Shown here: positions 24,032 to 37,800 of the stretch, one piece after another
Numbering within the stretch: position 1 is the stretch's first letter
How the letters are laid out: every line of letters begins with the position of its first letter
From: Mangifera indica
Taxonomy: Eukaryota > Streptophyta > Magnoliopsida > Sapindales > Anacardiaceae
DNA: 64,000 nucleotides
Assembly (NCBI RefSeq): GCF_011075055.1
Contig: NC_058138.1
Location: forward strand, 2,976,001-3,040,000
Direction: 5' to 3'
The notes under the pieces: model-generated
Told to the model about the DNA's origin: nothing
The model's database searches: none
The model's input: the letters and a program-made list of their open reading frames with translations, nothing else
Translations under genes and position numbers: made by a program

Positions 24032-27000
24032 ATGGCAACCCCCAGACTCTTGCTGTCGCATCTCCGTCGCTTCACTCGCTCGCCGTCTCACGCGCCGCCG
24101 CTCTATCACTTCCTCCACGCGTCACCTCCTCCACCACTTCCAGAACCGTCACAGTCGTCCTGCTTCCGGCACTCGTCGGCGAGTTCTCGATTCTTTCACT
24201 CAGGTTCGGTAGACGACGACTCGCTTGCTGACTCCTTCGCTAATTCGGTGCCGATCCCAACGGACATTGTTAACTTCGGTGATGGAGTGATTGGCGGCGG
24301 TGAAGAGTTGATTCTTCCTGTTCGAACTCTGATTTCGGTGCTTGATGCTTATCATAATCTCTCTGGCTTCCCTTGGTAAAGCTGGCTAGCGTAATTTATG
24401 TAAATGTATTTCATGTAGTAGAAAATTACAATTTGGTGCCTTAGGTTTAATGTTACAAAACAAGCTATATCCGAAATTTGTCATAAAGCGCTACAAAATT
24501 GTAAAATTTTATCATAAACAGGAACTTCTTTGAAAAATTTTTCTATTATTTGTTTATGTATTTATTTATTTAGTTTGAATTCTTTTGTATCTTCCTTCCT
24601 TGGCATTTTGAATGAGATTCACTCTTGAGATTTTTGTTTATTTTGTTGGTGTGTAATGAGTTTTCAGGTGGGTAATTATAGCTACTTCAACGTTGGCATT
24701 CAGACTTGCAACGATTCCTGTACTTGTTCTGCAACTTAAGAAGATGCAAAAGGTAGGAGAGCTATTTCCTAAATGTGAGTCCTCTTTTCTTTTTCTTCCT
24801 TTTAACTTGCAATTTTTTGTAGCTCTAGTTACTTCCGCTTTTTGGGGTTTTTGTTAATACCCATTTGCTAGAGAATAAAAAAATTCGCACATATAATAGT
24901 GTAAATTCTGCTTTTCTAGTTCTTTGTTAAAGTTGTGATACCATATACTGATGAGGTGAACCAAAAAGGGCATTTGGATTATGATATGTAATCACTAATT
25001 GGTTTGTGGAATTTATAAATTTTGCTGGGATTAGTGGCTTGTTGATAATTAATGAGAGGATTTCAAGTTACACAAACTATAACAAATTAAGTTTGGTTGA
25101 CACTTATTACCAACTTGAGTGTAGATTGTGGCAGAATATTGTTGTTTTTTTTTTTTTTCGTGTTTGCTTCACCTTGACAGGCATGTTGTATTGTCTGTAA
25201 AGCCTGCATCTGATGTGTAGAATATCAACCATGATATGTTTGTTAAAGGATCGGGAATGGGTTTGGGGTCAACAAGTAAAGAGAGAAGGGAGGGATTATT
25301 TCTTCCTTGAATTGATGATTTCTTTCAAATATTCATGTACCTTGTGTTCAATGTTGTTTCATTGTCTTTTGTACCATCAATATTGGTAATGGCATTGGTA
25401 TGCACAATGGCCCATGTACCAGTACAAGATTTCGTTTATATTTCAAAGGCATTCCAATTTTGAGGCTGTGGTACTTATTATTGAATGTGTGATATGTGGA
25501 AATATTTATTTTTGTTTTCTAATAAGAATTTGAATTTCAAACTTGCTTTAGAGGTTAAGAGTCATATGTAAAATTAGATATATTAATTTTCTTCATTTAT
25601 GGTTACAACCAGATCATTCTAATGTATTTTTTCTGGGTAATTTCCCCCTCTTCTCATTGTCATTCATATATTAAATTTGCACTGAATTCCTTTTTGACTC
25701 TCACATGCATTTCTCATAGTGCCTCCTCCATTCCCACCATCTTGGTCAGGAAGGAATTTCATTAATCAAATTTCAATTTTTCGGAGGAAAAGAAAAGAAA
25801 TTGGGTGCCCTTCATTTCTGTGGTTCCTTGCCACCTTCTCAGTTCAGGTGAGACAGCTATATATATCGTGCAAGTAACTTTACGTTTCTTCGCCTTTATC
25901 ACCATAATTGTTTTCTTTGCCTTTCTTTTCTTCTTAATTATTTTTGTATTTTGATCTGTCTTCTGTAACTTAAAACAATAGTAGCCTAGTATATAGTTTG
26001 GTTGAATAAATTTTTGTTCTTATTTATTTTGTTGTGTTTTGTTCAATTCTTTAGGTCCCATGTTTTATCTTAGGTGTGACCACCATTCGGAGAATGTCAT
26101 TGGATGGTCATCCAGGGTTTGATTCGGTAAGACACTAACATGCATAAATATTTGAACAGATACAAAAATATCTCTGTTGATGGCAACTATAGTAAATATC
26201 GTCTTCATCTTTTTATAGATAAAAATAATTGACAGTTGCCTACCCTGTCATTTCCTTTCTTTTGGATAACATATGACTTGATATGTTTCTGAATGATACA
26301 ATTTGGTCTTGCTTCTTCCAACATGTAGCGTAAATTTGCATAATGATGACCTATGGCAATTACTTGTCTTACTTTTACAGCTATTGTTGTATCTCATCTT
26401 ATTAGTTTATACCGAACAGAAACATTTTATGATACAAACCCAGAAAACCATTGAATGTTGCTTGGAAACAAATCCAGAAATAAGAGAACTGGCTGGAAAT
26501 TGCACTCAAAAGGTACTCTTCATTGATCATCAAGAAAGTACAAAAGAAGATGGATTTACATTAGCTTACAAAACCTGGAAATGAAATAAAAATTTGACAG
26601 GAGAAAATGGTTAGAAGCTCCTGGCAATTCGAGAGGCATGTACTCTCCTTCAACAGTAGCCAATATCCAAATTCTGCTTATCCTCCATTTTTTTTTCCAG
26701 CAGTCCCCTTTATTATCTTCTTTTCTTTAGCCTAACAGTTTTTCCAAACTCACCAACCATATATGGCCATGTGGCCTTACTCGAGTGCTATTAGAATCTC
26801 CTTGGATCACCTCTTTTCTTACTTCACTCACTGGTTGCTTCTCTTTGCCCACCATTTTGTGCTTGCATGTGTAGACTTTAGTGATTAGAGCTCTAGCAGT
26901 TTACAATTCTTAATTTGGTTGCCAAGTTCTCTGTTGATCATTAATATTCTCACCAATGGAAGAACTCATTTTGCTTTTCATTTCCCCTGCACATGCCTCA

Positions 27001-30000
27001 TATTTTTGTTGAGTATGATGTTATTCTGCTAGAGGAGCATAGAATTTATGATGCTGTCCATGCAATTTATTGCAGGGTGGGACTTTGTGGTTCCAGAATC
27101 TGACTGAATTCCCCCATGGTCTTTTAGGCTCCATCTTTCCAATACTGATAGCTGGTCTCCACTACACAAATGTTCAGGTATTTGACTTGGTATCTATCAA
27201 TGATTAAAGTTTTCAAGTCTGGTTGTCAGTTATTATGTTCCCTCATCTTTCTGAGTATAGTTGTGATGTGGAACATCCCTCACTCCCTATCAAGTTGACT
27301 CCTTAATTTTTTTTTTTTTTCAGGAGAGTAAGATTTCTTGGGAAATTGTGAATTACTGTTAACATATTGTGAGAATATATTGCTGGTCATATATTAGTTT
27401 GTAACAGTATTTGCTGACATCTTTTAAATATATTTTCCAGCTCTCTTTTAGGAAATCTTCACTTCGGAAAGAAACAGGCCTGCTTGGGTTATTGTCAAAA
27501 GTGAGTTGAGAACAGCTTTGTATAGATTTCCAGACTACTATATTACTAGATTTCAAATCTTCTCTGTCCAGATTTTAGTTCGCATTAATTGTGAGAATAA
27601 TAGTGGTAGATAATTTACACCTGTAATTTTTATACTATACTTAATAGAAATAATTGGAATTATCTTCCTTATTGCAGTATTACAAGATGTATTTGGATGT
27701 CTTGACGGTTCCTTTAGTTTTTATTGGCTATTGTATTCCTCAGGTAAATAATCTTCCTTCATTTCTACCTTGAAATTATGCTTCATGACTCAAAATCAGT
27801 CTCTCTTTTAGCTTAGCTTGTTTGAAACATTTTATAGTTTATTGAGATCAACAGTGAAATTTATTATTGTTCTTGTATTTGTACACTGATTGTTGAGTTG
27901 CATAATAATCAATCATCAAATTTAAATTAATCCTAGATCAGGGATTAGGAAAAGAGTTTTTGTTAGGCTCCCGAGAAATTTAGGGTGTTAGGGTAATTTA
28001 GTCCAATTAAGGTGATTTAGGATATTAGGATTTTAATTAAGAATATTATTAGGAATATATTATCAATTAGGAATATCAATATAAGAGGAATTAGTATATT
28101 AAGAGTCCAATTTGGAATTAAATTGAGTAATTATAGTTGCCAAGTAGGGTTATGTCTTAATTATATAAATATAGTGTTTTGGGAGGATTGAGGAAGCAAT
28201 TTTGGGAATCTAATTTCAAGGTAAGGTTGTATTCTTATCTTGGTAGAGCACCAGAGATTTTATCCTTTTATTGAAACCCTTATCTTCTCCTTCAAAAAAA
28301 AATTCATTACATTTAGTACCAAAATTCGGGATTCCAATTGTGTAATCCAGGGTTTGCAGCAGTTTTCAACATTTTATAATTGATTTAGAGACCATTCAAC
28401 CTAAGTGGTTCCTATACGTTACCTCATCCCCTGGCTGTATGGGCGAAAGTCAATACATGAATGCCAGTAATGTCCATAGCCTGTTGAATTTTGAGAACAC
28501 TGCTATCTAGTTCATTTTGTTTCCTTTTTCTAGTTGCTTGTCTCAGAAAGGCTTCTATTTGACAGGAAATTCCCCTGACCCTGCAAGGAGGTAGAATCAC
28601 TAATTTGTTTGCTTTGATTTGCAGGGTAGTCTGGTTTATTGGGTTACTAATGGTACATTTAGTGTTATTCAGGTAGTTATTGCCATTCTCTTTCTTTGAA
28701 AAAATTTGTTCATCTGTGTAAAATGCTTTAGTTGGTTTAATGTGTGAAATCATAATTAACTTTGCAGCAATTATCCCTCAAACATCCTGCTGTTCTTGCA
28801 AAGTTGGGGTTACCAGACAAGGATGCTCCATCAGCATTGGAAGCATCTGAAAAAATTGGCAGTCCTGAAACACATTTGGATTCCTCAGCAAAACAACGCA
28901 AAATATCTGTCAAGGACCTTACCCCTAAAGAACTGCTAGCTGTAAGTGGCTAAACTTGGAACCCCGCCAACATTTTTAATGTAAGGGCTGTATTACATGT
29001 CTTACATCTTTTGTTGTTTGGATTCTGGACAGCTTTCAGTCAAGTACTTGTCAAAAGGACAAAAAGAAAAAGCAATCCCCTGTTTGCAGTACTTTCTCTT
29101 CTTATTTCTCTTTCCTTCTCTCCCCTTTCTGTAAATTTTTTTTAATTAAAACATTGAATAATAACTGTTGCACTAACCGGTTAATTTCTTATGACAGACA
29201 GGCGCTTGTTAAGGATCCTGATTACATAGATGCTTTGATACTTATGGGGCAGACTCAACTGCAGAATGGACTGCTAGCGGAGGCTATTGAATATTTGGAG
29301 CATGCTATCTCCAAGGTCTGTCAAGTTTAATATAACTATTTCATGTTTTTTCACAATCAGAAGTTTAGTATTGCACATGATATATGGTCATCAGAGAATT
29401 TTTGATAAAAGGGTTATGTTATGTTGGAAGGAGCGTATAAAACCCTCATACATTGTGCTTTAGTCGCACCTGCATATTTTTTATCCCAGCTTTTGGTTCT
29501 TTCTAATTTGAAAGTATTTTTCTCTGCTCATCAACTTTCCTGGTGTGTCATTTATTAAAAACTGTTTCTTTGACATCCCATCAGCTCTTCAACTCCGGCC
29601 CTCCCACAGAAGTTGAAAATATTGATCTTTTAATTGTTGCTTCACAGTGGGCTGGTGTTGCCTATATAAGACAGGTAAAACTCTGTGATGCTTTTGGGAT
29701 TCTACTCAATACTCTGAACTAATAGCCATGAGCATGACATCTTATTCTCAAAATTATGCTACAATTTAAGTTCAATTTTAGGACCTGGCCATGGGCCGCT
29801 GTGAACTTTTTGAGCTGGGTAGGCAGGATTAAAAGTATAGTTACTTGACAAAAGGGCATTCATTCTTTTTCTTCAGTAGTTTCCACTTTTGTCTCTATGT
29901 TGCAGGGGAAAATGGCTGAAGGAATTGTACACTTGGAAAGAATTGCTAATTTGAAAGAACCAGAGGAAAAAAAGTCCAAAGCCCATTATTATGATGGATT

Positions 30001-30630
30001 GGTATTACTTTCAAGGTATGAATACAGAATCATTTCTTAAGCATGGTAGTCTAATCACACATTAAAAACTTAATTTTTTGTATCGTATATCACAGTAATA
30101 ATAATTTCTGTAATCATTTTGGTAAATATCATAAACACTATAGAAAATTTGAAATTTTTCATATGCATTTCTTCCATGTCATCACTTCTCCAAAAGAATG
30201 TATCAGTCCATATAAGTAAAATCATCGATACAGACCAATATGTATTGTTTCATACGAAATGTTCATTGTATCATCCAAATTTTCAATACACTTTAAGATG
30301 TTTATTATTTTTCACTTGTATTATATCATATGATATGCGTATTGTATGATACTAATAATTATATTTTAAGTGTTTTTACTTTCCAATTTATCAATATGGT
30401 CATTACAATTTATGTCTATTGTTTGGGCACTAACTTCTGGTTATTTCAGTGCTTTATCCAATGTAGGTCGCTTGGCTGAAGCTGCTAAGCATCTGCGTTT
30501 AGCTGCCGCTTATAATCCCGAGTATAATGAACTACTGCAACAATGCGAAAATGAACTACAACAACAATGCGAAAATGACAACGGCGATTTTACAAGTGAT
30601 CTTAGCAGCAGCAGGAGAGGAGATTACTAA
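24032..30630 (+). CDS. Oxa1/YidC/Alb3-family insertase with C-terminal TPR-like region (ALBINO3-like protein 2 type)
   Basis: Predicted insertase that places proteins into an organelle inner membrane. Fourteen coding exons: 24032-24375, 24668-24774, 25720-25847, 26055-26126, 27076-27177, 27441-27500, 27678-27743, 28625-28672, 28768-28941, 29033-29088, 29198-29315, 29585-29674, 29906-30015, 30450-30630 (551 aa, phases consistent). Residues 1-60 are Arg/Ser/Pro-rich with no acidic residues until late, a likely mitochondrial (or dual) transit peptide. Hydrophobic segments lie near 115-133, 183-202, 232-250, 275-294 and 296-309, with the family-like phrases FPILIAGLHYTNVQ and GSLVYWVTNGTFSVIQ. 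From about 368 on, helices such as GQKEKAIPCLQQALVKDPDY and GRLAEAAKHLRLAAAYNPEY are TPR-like. The exon 10 donor (29088) was chosen because it alone keeps the TPR frame. Confidence 0.92.
27961..28311. mobile_element. Possible solo LTR in intron 7 of the Oxa1-like gene
   Basis: The segment begins TGTTAGGCTCCCGAG and ends TTCATTACA, with a TATA-like TTATATAAATATAG near 28160, as in an LTR promoter. After it, TTTAGTACCAAAATTC vaguely resembles a decayed primer-binding region. No target duplication is visible. Confidence 0.4.
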
Positions 30631-31868
30631 TTTATTTGTAAAGTGGATAAACCGGTGTTGTAAACTCATCTGCTTGAGGCCACCTACGCAACATATTCAT
30701 ATCCCATAAGTTTCTCAACCATCAAGATTGTAGAGTCTTGCAATAATTCCCAGTCTCATTCCGACAACTCGTGATGAACATTCCAAAGAAGGTTTTGTAT
30801 AAAAGGAGAATGTTAATTTAATCGCTTCATTTCATATCTTGGTTTGTTTTGCCATTGAATTTCTATTATAGATTGAAATAATAAGCTGTGAATGGTAGAA
30901 TAGTGCCACTGGGACACTCCAAATTTTGCTGGGATTGAAATTATGAGAATTGTTTCAGACTTGGACCTCAAAGAAGGGGTGGATTCTTTTAATAAGAATA
31001 ATTTTATTGGGATGTTAATGTCATGAATATTTTGCCAAAAGCATCCTTCAATAATGTTGATTTCCCTAAGCTTCTGCTTAATTCTGATGATCTTCCCAGT
31101 ATTTTGATGTGTGCATTAATAGTGAGCATTAATTTTTATACTAACAATAATGAAGAATATATTATTATGGATTAAGTATTATTTTATCATATTAATATCA
31201 ATTTTTAGATCATATGGGTTTATCATTTGTATTACAAATGTAGATTTTTGTTGGGCCAAGATAAAAGTTTAGGTTGGAGATAGAGTCATATTAAATTGAA
31301 CTTTGATAAGGGATGGTTAGAGCTCAATTAAAATCTAGAATTTTCGATTTATCTGATTACTAAAGAGTTCATTAGTAAAAGAGAAAAATTATCTTAAAAA
31401 AGATAAAAAAATTATCAAATAAAATAAATTTATTGGTAAATTCATCGCTAATTAGATGGAAAATTGTTGAATAAGACAAATTTAGTAATGAATTTTTGAT
31501 TATTTAATCTCAAGTTAGGATGATCTTTATTTGAACTCAAATTCTTCAATCTGAGTCATGATTCAAGTTTAAACATATTCAAATCGAATTCAACCCTCCT
31601 TAATATGGCCTTGAAGGTCTTGAAATCAAGAAGGGGTGCAACAGTAAAAAAAAATGCTATTGTCATTCATGATATTATACAATGAAACTAGGGGACGTTT
31701 TATAATTTTCTAAAAGTGAGTAAAATAATTAAACAAAATAACAAAAACGACAGGGACTACAATGATAATGCAACATTTTCCCGGGAGTCAAAAATGACAA
31801 AGCCAAAACAACGACAGCTTCAGAAATATTACAAATGGCCCCTCATGCCCGCCTTGAGTGCAATCTGA
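30631..31868. other. Intergenic, Oxa1-like 3' flank and HAD-gene promoter
   Basis: AT-rich. The first 200 bases should be 3' UTR; the last 150 hold the HAD gene's promoter and leader. A diverged AAATCGAATTCAA-type relic lies near 31500-31600. No other gene. Confidence 0.5.
31845..31868 (+). promoter_or_regulatory. Short uORF abutting the HAD-gene start codon
   Basis: An ATG at 31845 opens an eight-codon frame (MPALSAI, stop) whose TGA is immediately followed by the main ATG at 31869. Another ATG at 31834 opens an overlapping out-of-frame reading frame. Whether they are transcribed depends on the unmapped 5' end. Confidence 0.35.
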
Positions 31869-34800
31869 ATGGCCGCAGCAGCAGTGTTAGTGCGAGTACC
31901 GGCAACACTGATTTCAACAACAGCAATCCCACTAAAACCTCCCTATACAAAACCCATAAGAATTTCTTTAAATCCCAGTTTTAGAAACATTACAAAAAGG
32001 CCCCTCATGGCCTCCTTGAGAGGACAAACGCAACAGAGAAAGCTCCCCATATTGCTCTTTGACATCATGGACACAATCGTTCGAGACCCTTTCTATCAGG
32101 ACGTCCCTGCCTTCTTTGGGTACTCGCTCTTTTGCTTTATTTGTTTATGTTTTTTGTTAGATATTTGAACGCCAAAGTGAACGCGTTTAAGGAGAAAAAA
32201 ATTGAACTTTCATGATGTAAGCAATGAAAATGAATTAGTGTGAGCAGAGTTGGATTGTTTTTGAAGAATTCTGATCAAATAAAAGGTAAAAGGGAGATTT
32301 TTGTCGGTGGGTTATTTCAATAATTCTGATACAATTTCATGTTGAAGAAGTTAATACTTTAGACCATTGAATGAGGATGAAACAGCTTCAGTTTTCATGC
32401 TCATTATAGAATTTTGGATTTTTGAATGTTGATGTGAGTTTTGAACGCCAAAGTCAAAGTTTTTATTTGTTTATGTTTTGTTAGAAATTTGAACGCCAAA
32501 GTCAAAACCTTTGTGAAGGTAAAAAAGAATTAAACTTTTATGTAAGCAATGAAAATGAATTAGTGTGAGTAGAAATTTGATTGTTTTTGAAGAATTCTGA
32601 TCAAATAAAGGGTAGAAGAGAGATTTTTTGTTGGTGGGTTATTTCAATAATTCTGATACAGTATCATGTTGAAGAAGTTAATACTTAAGACCATTGCATG
32701 AGGATGAAATATTTTCAGTTTTTATGCTCACTATAGAATTTTGGAATTTTCAATGTTGTGAAATTTGAACTCCAAAGTCAAAGCTTTATTTGTTTATGTT
32801 TTTGTTAGAAATTTGAACATCAAAGTCAAAGCCTTTCTGAAAGGGAAAAAAATTGCACTTTCATGTAAGCAATGAAAAGGAATTACTATGAGTAGAAATT
32901 TGATTGTTTTTGAAGAATTCTGATCAAATTAAGGGCAGAAGAGAGATTATTGTTGGTGGGTTATTTCAATAATTCTGATATAGTGTCATGTTGAAGAAGT
33001 TAATACTTAAGACCATTGAATAAGGATGAAATATTTTCAGTTTTCATGGTCATTATAGAATTTTGGATTTTTCAATGTTGATGTGATTATAATCTAAGAA
33101 AAGGAAAGCTTCTTGAAGAGTAGATTGTTTGGTTTACAGAATAGGTGCAGACCTTATTTTTAATGTTTACCTTAGCTTTAATGGTAGTTTCTGATAATTT
33201 TTTACAACATAGAGGAATAAATGTTTCTTGGGATATTATGGTTGTTTCTATAATGTTGGTATTGTATTGTATAGGAGAAGTTAACATATTGGATGAGGAT
33301 GACTATTATTTTGGTTAACAGTTGATTTTGATGCAGTTTTTTAAAATTGATTGGTTTCCCTACCATTCCTAATCTTATAATTGAGAATCATGTAATTTAA
33401 TTGTTTCTGATATTATAACATAAAAAGGCGAGATTCTTGAGTTGTAGATTGTTTGTTTTTGCGATTTCAGTTATGATAGATTTTATAGAACTCAGAAACT
33501 AAATGTTTTTAGGAATTTTAGGGGTGTTTTGTGATGATTTTCGCAACTTCTGAAAGGTTCTTGATGAAATGGTGGCTTCTTTCTGCACATCTCTTTGTTA
33601 AGATGATCAAAATAACTATTGAGCATAGTTAATGCCCAGAAGTAAATGCTTCCAATCCATAGAAACTCATAAAAATACTATTAATTGTCTTATATGAGGT
33701 AGGCTCTTTAGTTAGGGTCTATAAGGTAATCTGATGCATTGATGCGTCTTGGTTTGTGTGAGTTGCTGTGCTTATTCACCAAGAGTCTTGTTAAGGACAC
33801 ATGCTAACATAGCGAAGAAGATAACTGCATTGTTGATGTCTTGTTGGTCATTTTTTTGCCTATTTGTGTTATGATTAGTGAGCTTGCATAAATATTAGAT
33901 TTTTTTAAATTTATTTTTAAGGTACAGTGTTTTTCCTCTTTGAAAATAAATGATACATCAATCTTAGGAAAATACATTTGGTTGGGAGTTTCCAGAAACA
34001 ATATTTTTATACTCAGTATGCTTTTCTCTTTATCTTTCCAGTTATTTCCTTATATTATGGTTGCAATAATCAAACTGAGAATTTATGCTCAGAATGCCTA
34101 TGAAGGAACTAATAGAACAGAAACACCCAACTGCTTGGATTGAATTCGAAAAGGGGCTGATTGATGAGGTATGTTCTACAGTAATGTCCTAGTACTATCT
34201 TTCATTCAATTGTAAGAACGCATTTTTCAGTTACGTTTATTTGAGGCATCATCTGTAATGTGTAGAATGTTGATTGATCAATTTTATTAAGTAATTAGGT
34301 CAACATGTGCTTGAAATTCAAAAAGTAATAAAAGCATTTTATCTTTCATTCAATTGTAAGAACTCATTTTTCAGTTACATTTATTTGAGGCATCATCTGT
34401 AATGTGTAGAATGTTGATTGATCAATTTTATTAAGTAATTAGGTCAACATGTGCTTGAAATTCAAAAAGTAATAAAAGCAATTTATATCCTTTTTATAAT
34501 TTGAAGTCTAGGATTGCATTGAAACACAAGCTGGATTTGGCATTTAAAATTTGATATGTGGAGTGATCTATTAACTTGTTTGATATGTGGAGTGATCCAT
34601 CCTCCCAAAAGTTGAGGATCTTGCAACATTATTCCCCTGTATTTTTTTTTTTTTTTTGGGGCTATTTCCCTCTTACTCTTCATCATGTAACTAAATATCT
34701 CCCATCTGTTATAAAATCTTCTATTGCTTTCTTAAATTTACATGAATTGATCATCTAAATGAGCTGTTTTTTTTAAGGCTTTTGGTTCCTATCATATGTC

Positions 34801-37800
34801 CTTATGCTAATGTGTCTTGTCTTATTTCAGATAGAGTTAGCTAGAAATTTCTTTAAAGACGGAAGGTCTTTCGATTTGGAAGGTCGGTGAAATTCTCTTT
34901 ATGAGCTTTGACAATTTAGTGCCTGCCATGTTAGAGTAGAGAGCATGTTCTAGGTTTTGCCTGAAAATTGTTTTGTTATTCTGAACAAGAAATCATATGC
35001 AATTTTTTTTTTAACCTAGTTTTGGTTAAGTAACATTGCAACTTATTTTTGTTATCTTCTTTTGTTGCATGTTATTAATTGCATTGTTTATTAAGATTCT
35101 CTTTCAAAACAACTGTTGGTTACATACATGAGCTAAGAAAATATGAATATTTAATAGTAAATTGTTATTTAACTTTTTATCCCACTAAAATTGAACTCTT
35201 GTACAATAGCAATTTGTACTGGTTAGTGGTCTATATTCTTATCATTTTGTCTGTATTTTTCTTATGTCATGGAATCATATGGCCTGTCTTCCTTGTTTTT
35301 TCCACAAATTAATCAAACTACAAAGTGAAATGCAGTATTTTATTGTGATATTTTGAGAATCAATTGCAGACATTCTGGTTTATCCGTGTTTCTGAATGAC
35401 TATTCCCAGTATATGCTTATATGCTCTATATTCTCTTTCTTCTGTGGATCTATCCTTCTTTATTTGTAAAATACTAATTTTAACTAAAAATCTCTGCAGG
35501 ACTTAAAAATTGTATGAAAAGAGGATATTGTTACATAGAAGGTGTTGAAGAATTGCTTTCCGATTTAAAACAAAACAACTATGAGATGCATGCTTTCACT
35601 AATTATCCTATCTGGTAAGGTGAACTGGGTTTTAACTTAATGATTTTGGGGTCTTTTGGCCAACCTAAGCACGAAAAAAGAAATTTATGCACCAACTTCT
35701 TTCTTTTAACATATATGGTAATACACGTCGTTGCTTAAAATTTTTCTTCATATTGAAGTTACTGGGACGGGTGAGTATCTCACACGTGTATATTTTCTAC
35801 AACAATAAAACTAGTGCACTTATAATAAGTACCAATTCGAATACCAATGATAATATGTTATTATAGGTGACTTTGAATTAAAAATTAAAAAACACCAATA
35901 GGAACCTAGCTCTTATTAAACAAAAATAGATAATAAAAACAGAAAATAAACAATAAAATAAAACTATTTCATTAATCAAAAGATTACAAGGATGAACGAA
36001 CAATTCAAGGAGTTCAGGGTCTCTCATTCTAGACAATTCAAGGAGTCTAGAGTCTCCCATTTTCTGGTCATTTAGGCATTGGAGACTTCCTTAAATCAAC
36101 TAAGGTTAGCTGCCCAAATTACAAAATCCTGATATATTTTTTTCCTCCCTTTATTTGAAACCTAAGTATTATTTTTATAATAAAACCTATCCCACAGATT
36201 GAGAACAAGTGTGTCAATCCTTACAAACACTCGATCACACAATGACATATCATTATTGGTACCAAAATTTATAGTCATTATAAGTGCACATAGCATTGCT
36301 CATACCTTTCGTGTCCATTATTATATCCTCATTCCATACAAAGGATAAGGAATTTCTTTTTTGTCTTCTAAATCAGCTCTGCATCCAGCAAGATGTATCA
36401 ATTGTATTTTATTATATGCGTTTATAAGGTGCATGAGAACTAAAACTTCCCAAATTGGAAGTGATGAAAACATTCTATAAAAATGGTGGCTAGTGAGATG
36501 GAGGAAGCCCTAGCTCTGTAGTGCACATAACCTACTTCTCTAAACCAATTCATTGCCTTCTAATATATAGAGTACATGCATGATACACTTATAGTTGAAA
36601 CTATATCTAGTATTGTTGAGTTTTAATTTCCCTCAATGGTAGTCTAAAAGCAAATTCAAATCCAAAACATCAGTTTCATCAATACAATTATCAGTACTAA
36701 CATTTCAATGTTGCATCTCCAGATTTTTCAAGAGCAGATCCCTTGATGGTTCATGGCTCATCATTTTCTTGTAAATTTGTTTTGTAGGTACAGAATAATT
36801 GAGGACAAATTAAAAATCTCAACTTACTTATCATGGACATTTTGTTCATGTGCCATAGGTATGTTCACTAGTTTGAAGTTGCTAAATACTATGATCTTGC
36901 TTTCTTACCCCACATATTAAATTGGATGTATATGCATGTTTTTCAGTATGTGCTTATTACATGAAAATTTAATCTACCTAGTATCGTGTAATATTTATTG
37001 GAAATAAGTTCACAACATCAAGATATGAATCAGCTGCCATTGTCTTCTTTTTTTTTTTTCTCCTTCATTTAATTGTAAGGAGGTTTGAGCAGAATCTGTG
37101 AAGTTAATACATGTGTAGTATACTTATCTTTTTTCGAGTACTGATTTTGTCAGATTTTAGCTTTTCTGAATAAATATTTTTGTGCTCATAAAAGCAAATA
37201 CCACCGTGCCACAGCTTGTGAGGATGAATTTAGGCTTGAGATTTATTTTGACCAATAATTTGCAGGGCAGTTAAGCCATGTAAGTTGAATAACAGCCATA
37301 AAATGTGCACTTATAATGAGTAACATATGATTAAGTATTGTTTTATCATTAATTTAAAATTATCCAATCACATAATAACACATCATCATTAGTTCTCAAA
37401 TTGGTACTCATTACAAGTGCACATAGTTTTATTATTTGGTGAAATGGAGCTTGTTCTGAGCTGTCAAACCCCCTGACTGAAGATGTAAGAGGTTTCTGTT
37501 TCAAATTATGCTACAATAATTTAGCAGTGAGCCATCAGTTGTTTCCAAACTAGAGGGTAGCCAGTTATTTTTGGTTGATCTCTTACTTCAAGATTGGATC
37601 AGTGGTGCAAAATATCCTGTATTATCATCATGATTTTCTCCTATTTTAGTTAACTAGTTAATTAACCTTTTGAGTGCCATGTGACTGATTTAGAGTCTTC
37701 TTCTGCAAACATTGTTCACTGGAGGAGGATATATGTTGTGGACATCAGCACAGCCTGGTCCATGTGGGCAGTGATATATTTTTCGCCTTCTTTCAGGAAA

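Noticed and set aside
29082..29088. Earlier donor for exon 10 of the Oxa1-like gene at 29082
   Set aside because: It gives the wrong phase for the next exon; the donor at 29089 keeps the TPR-like frame.
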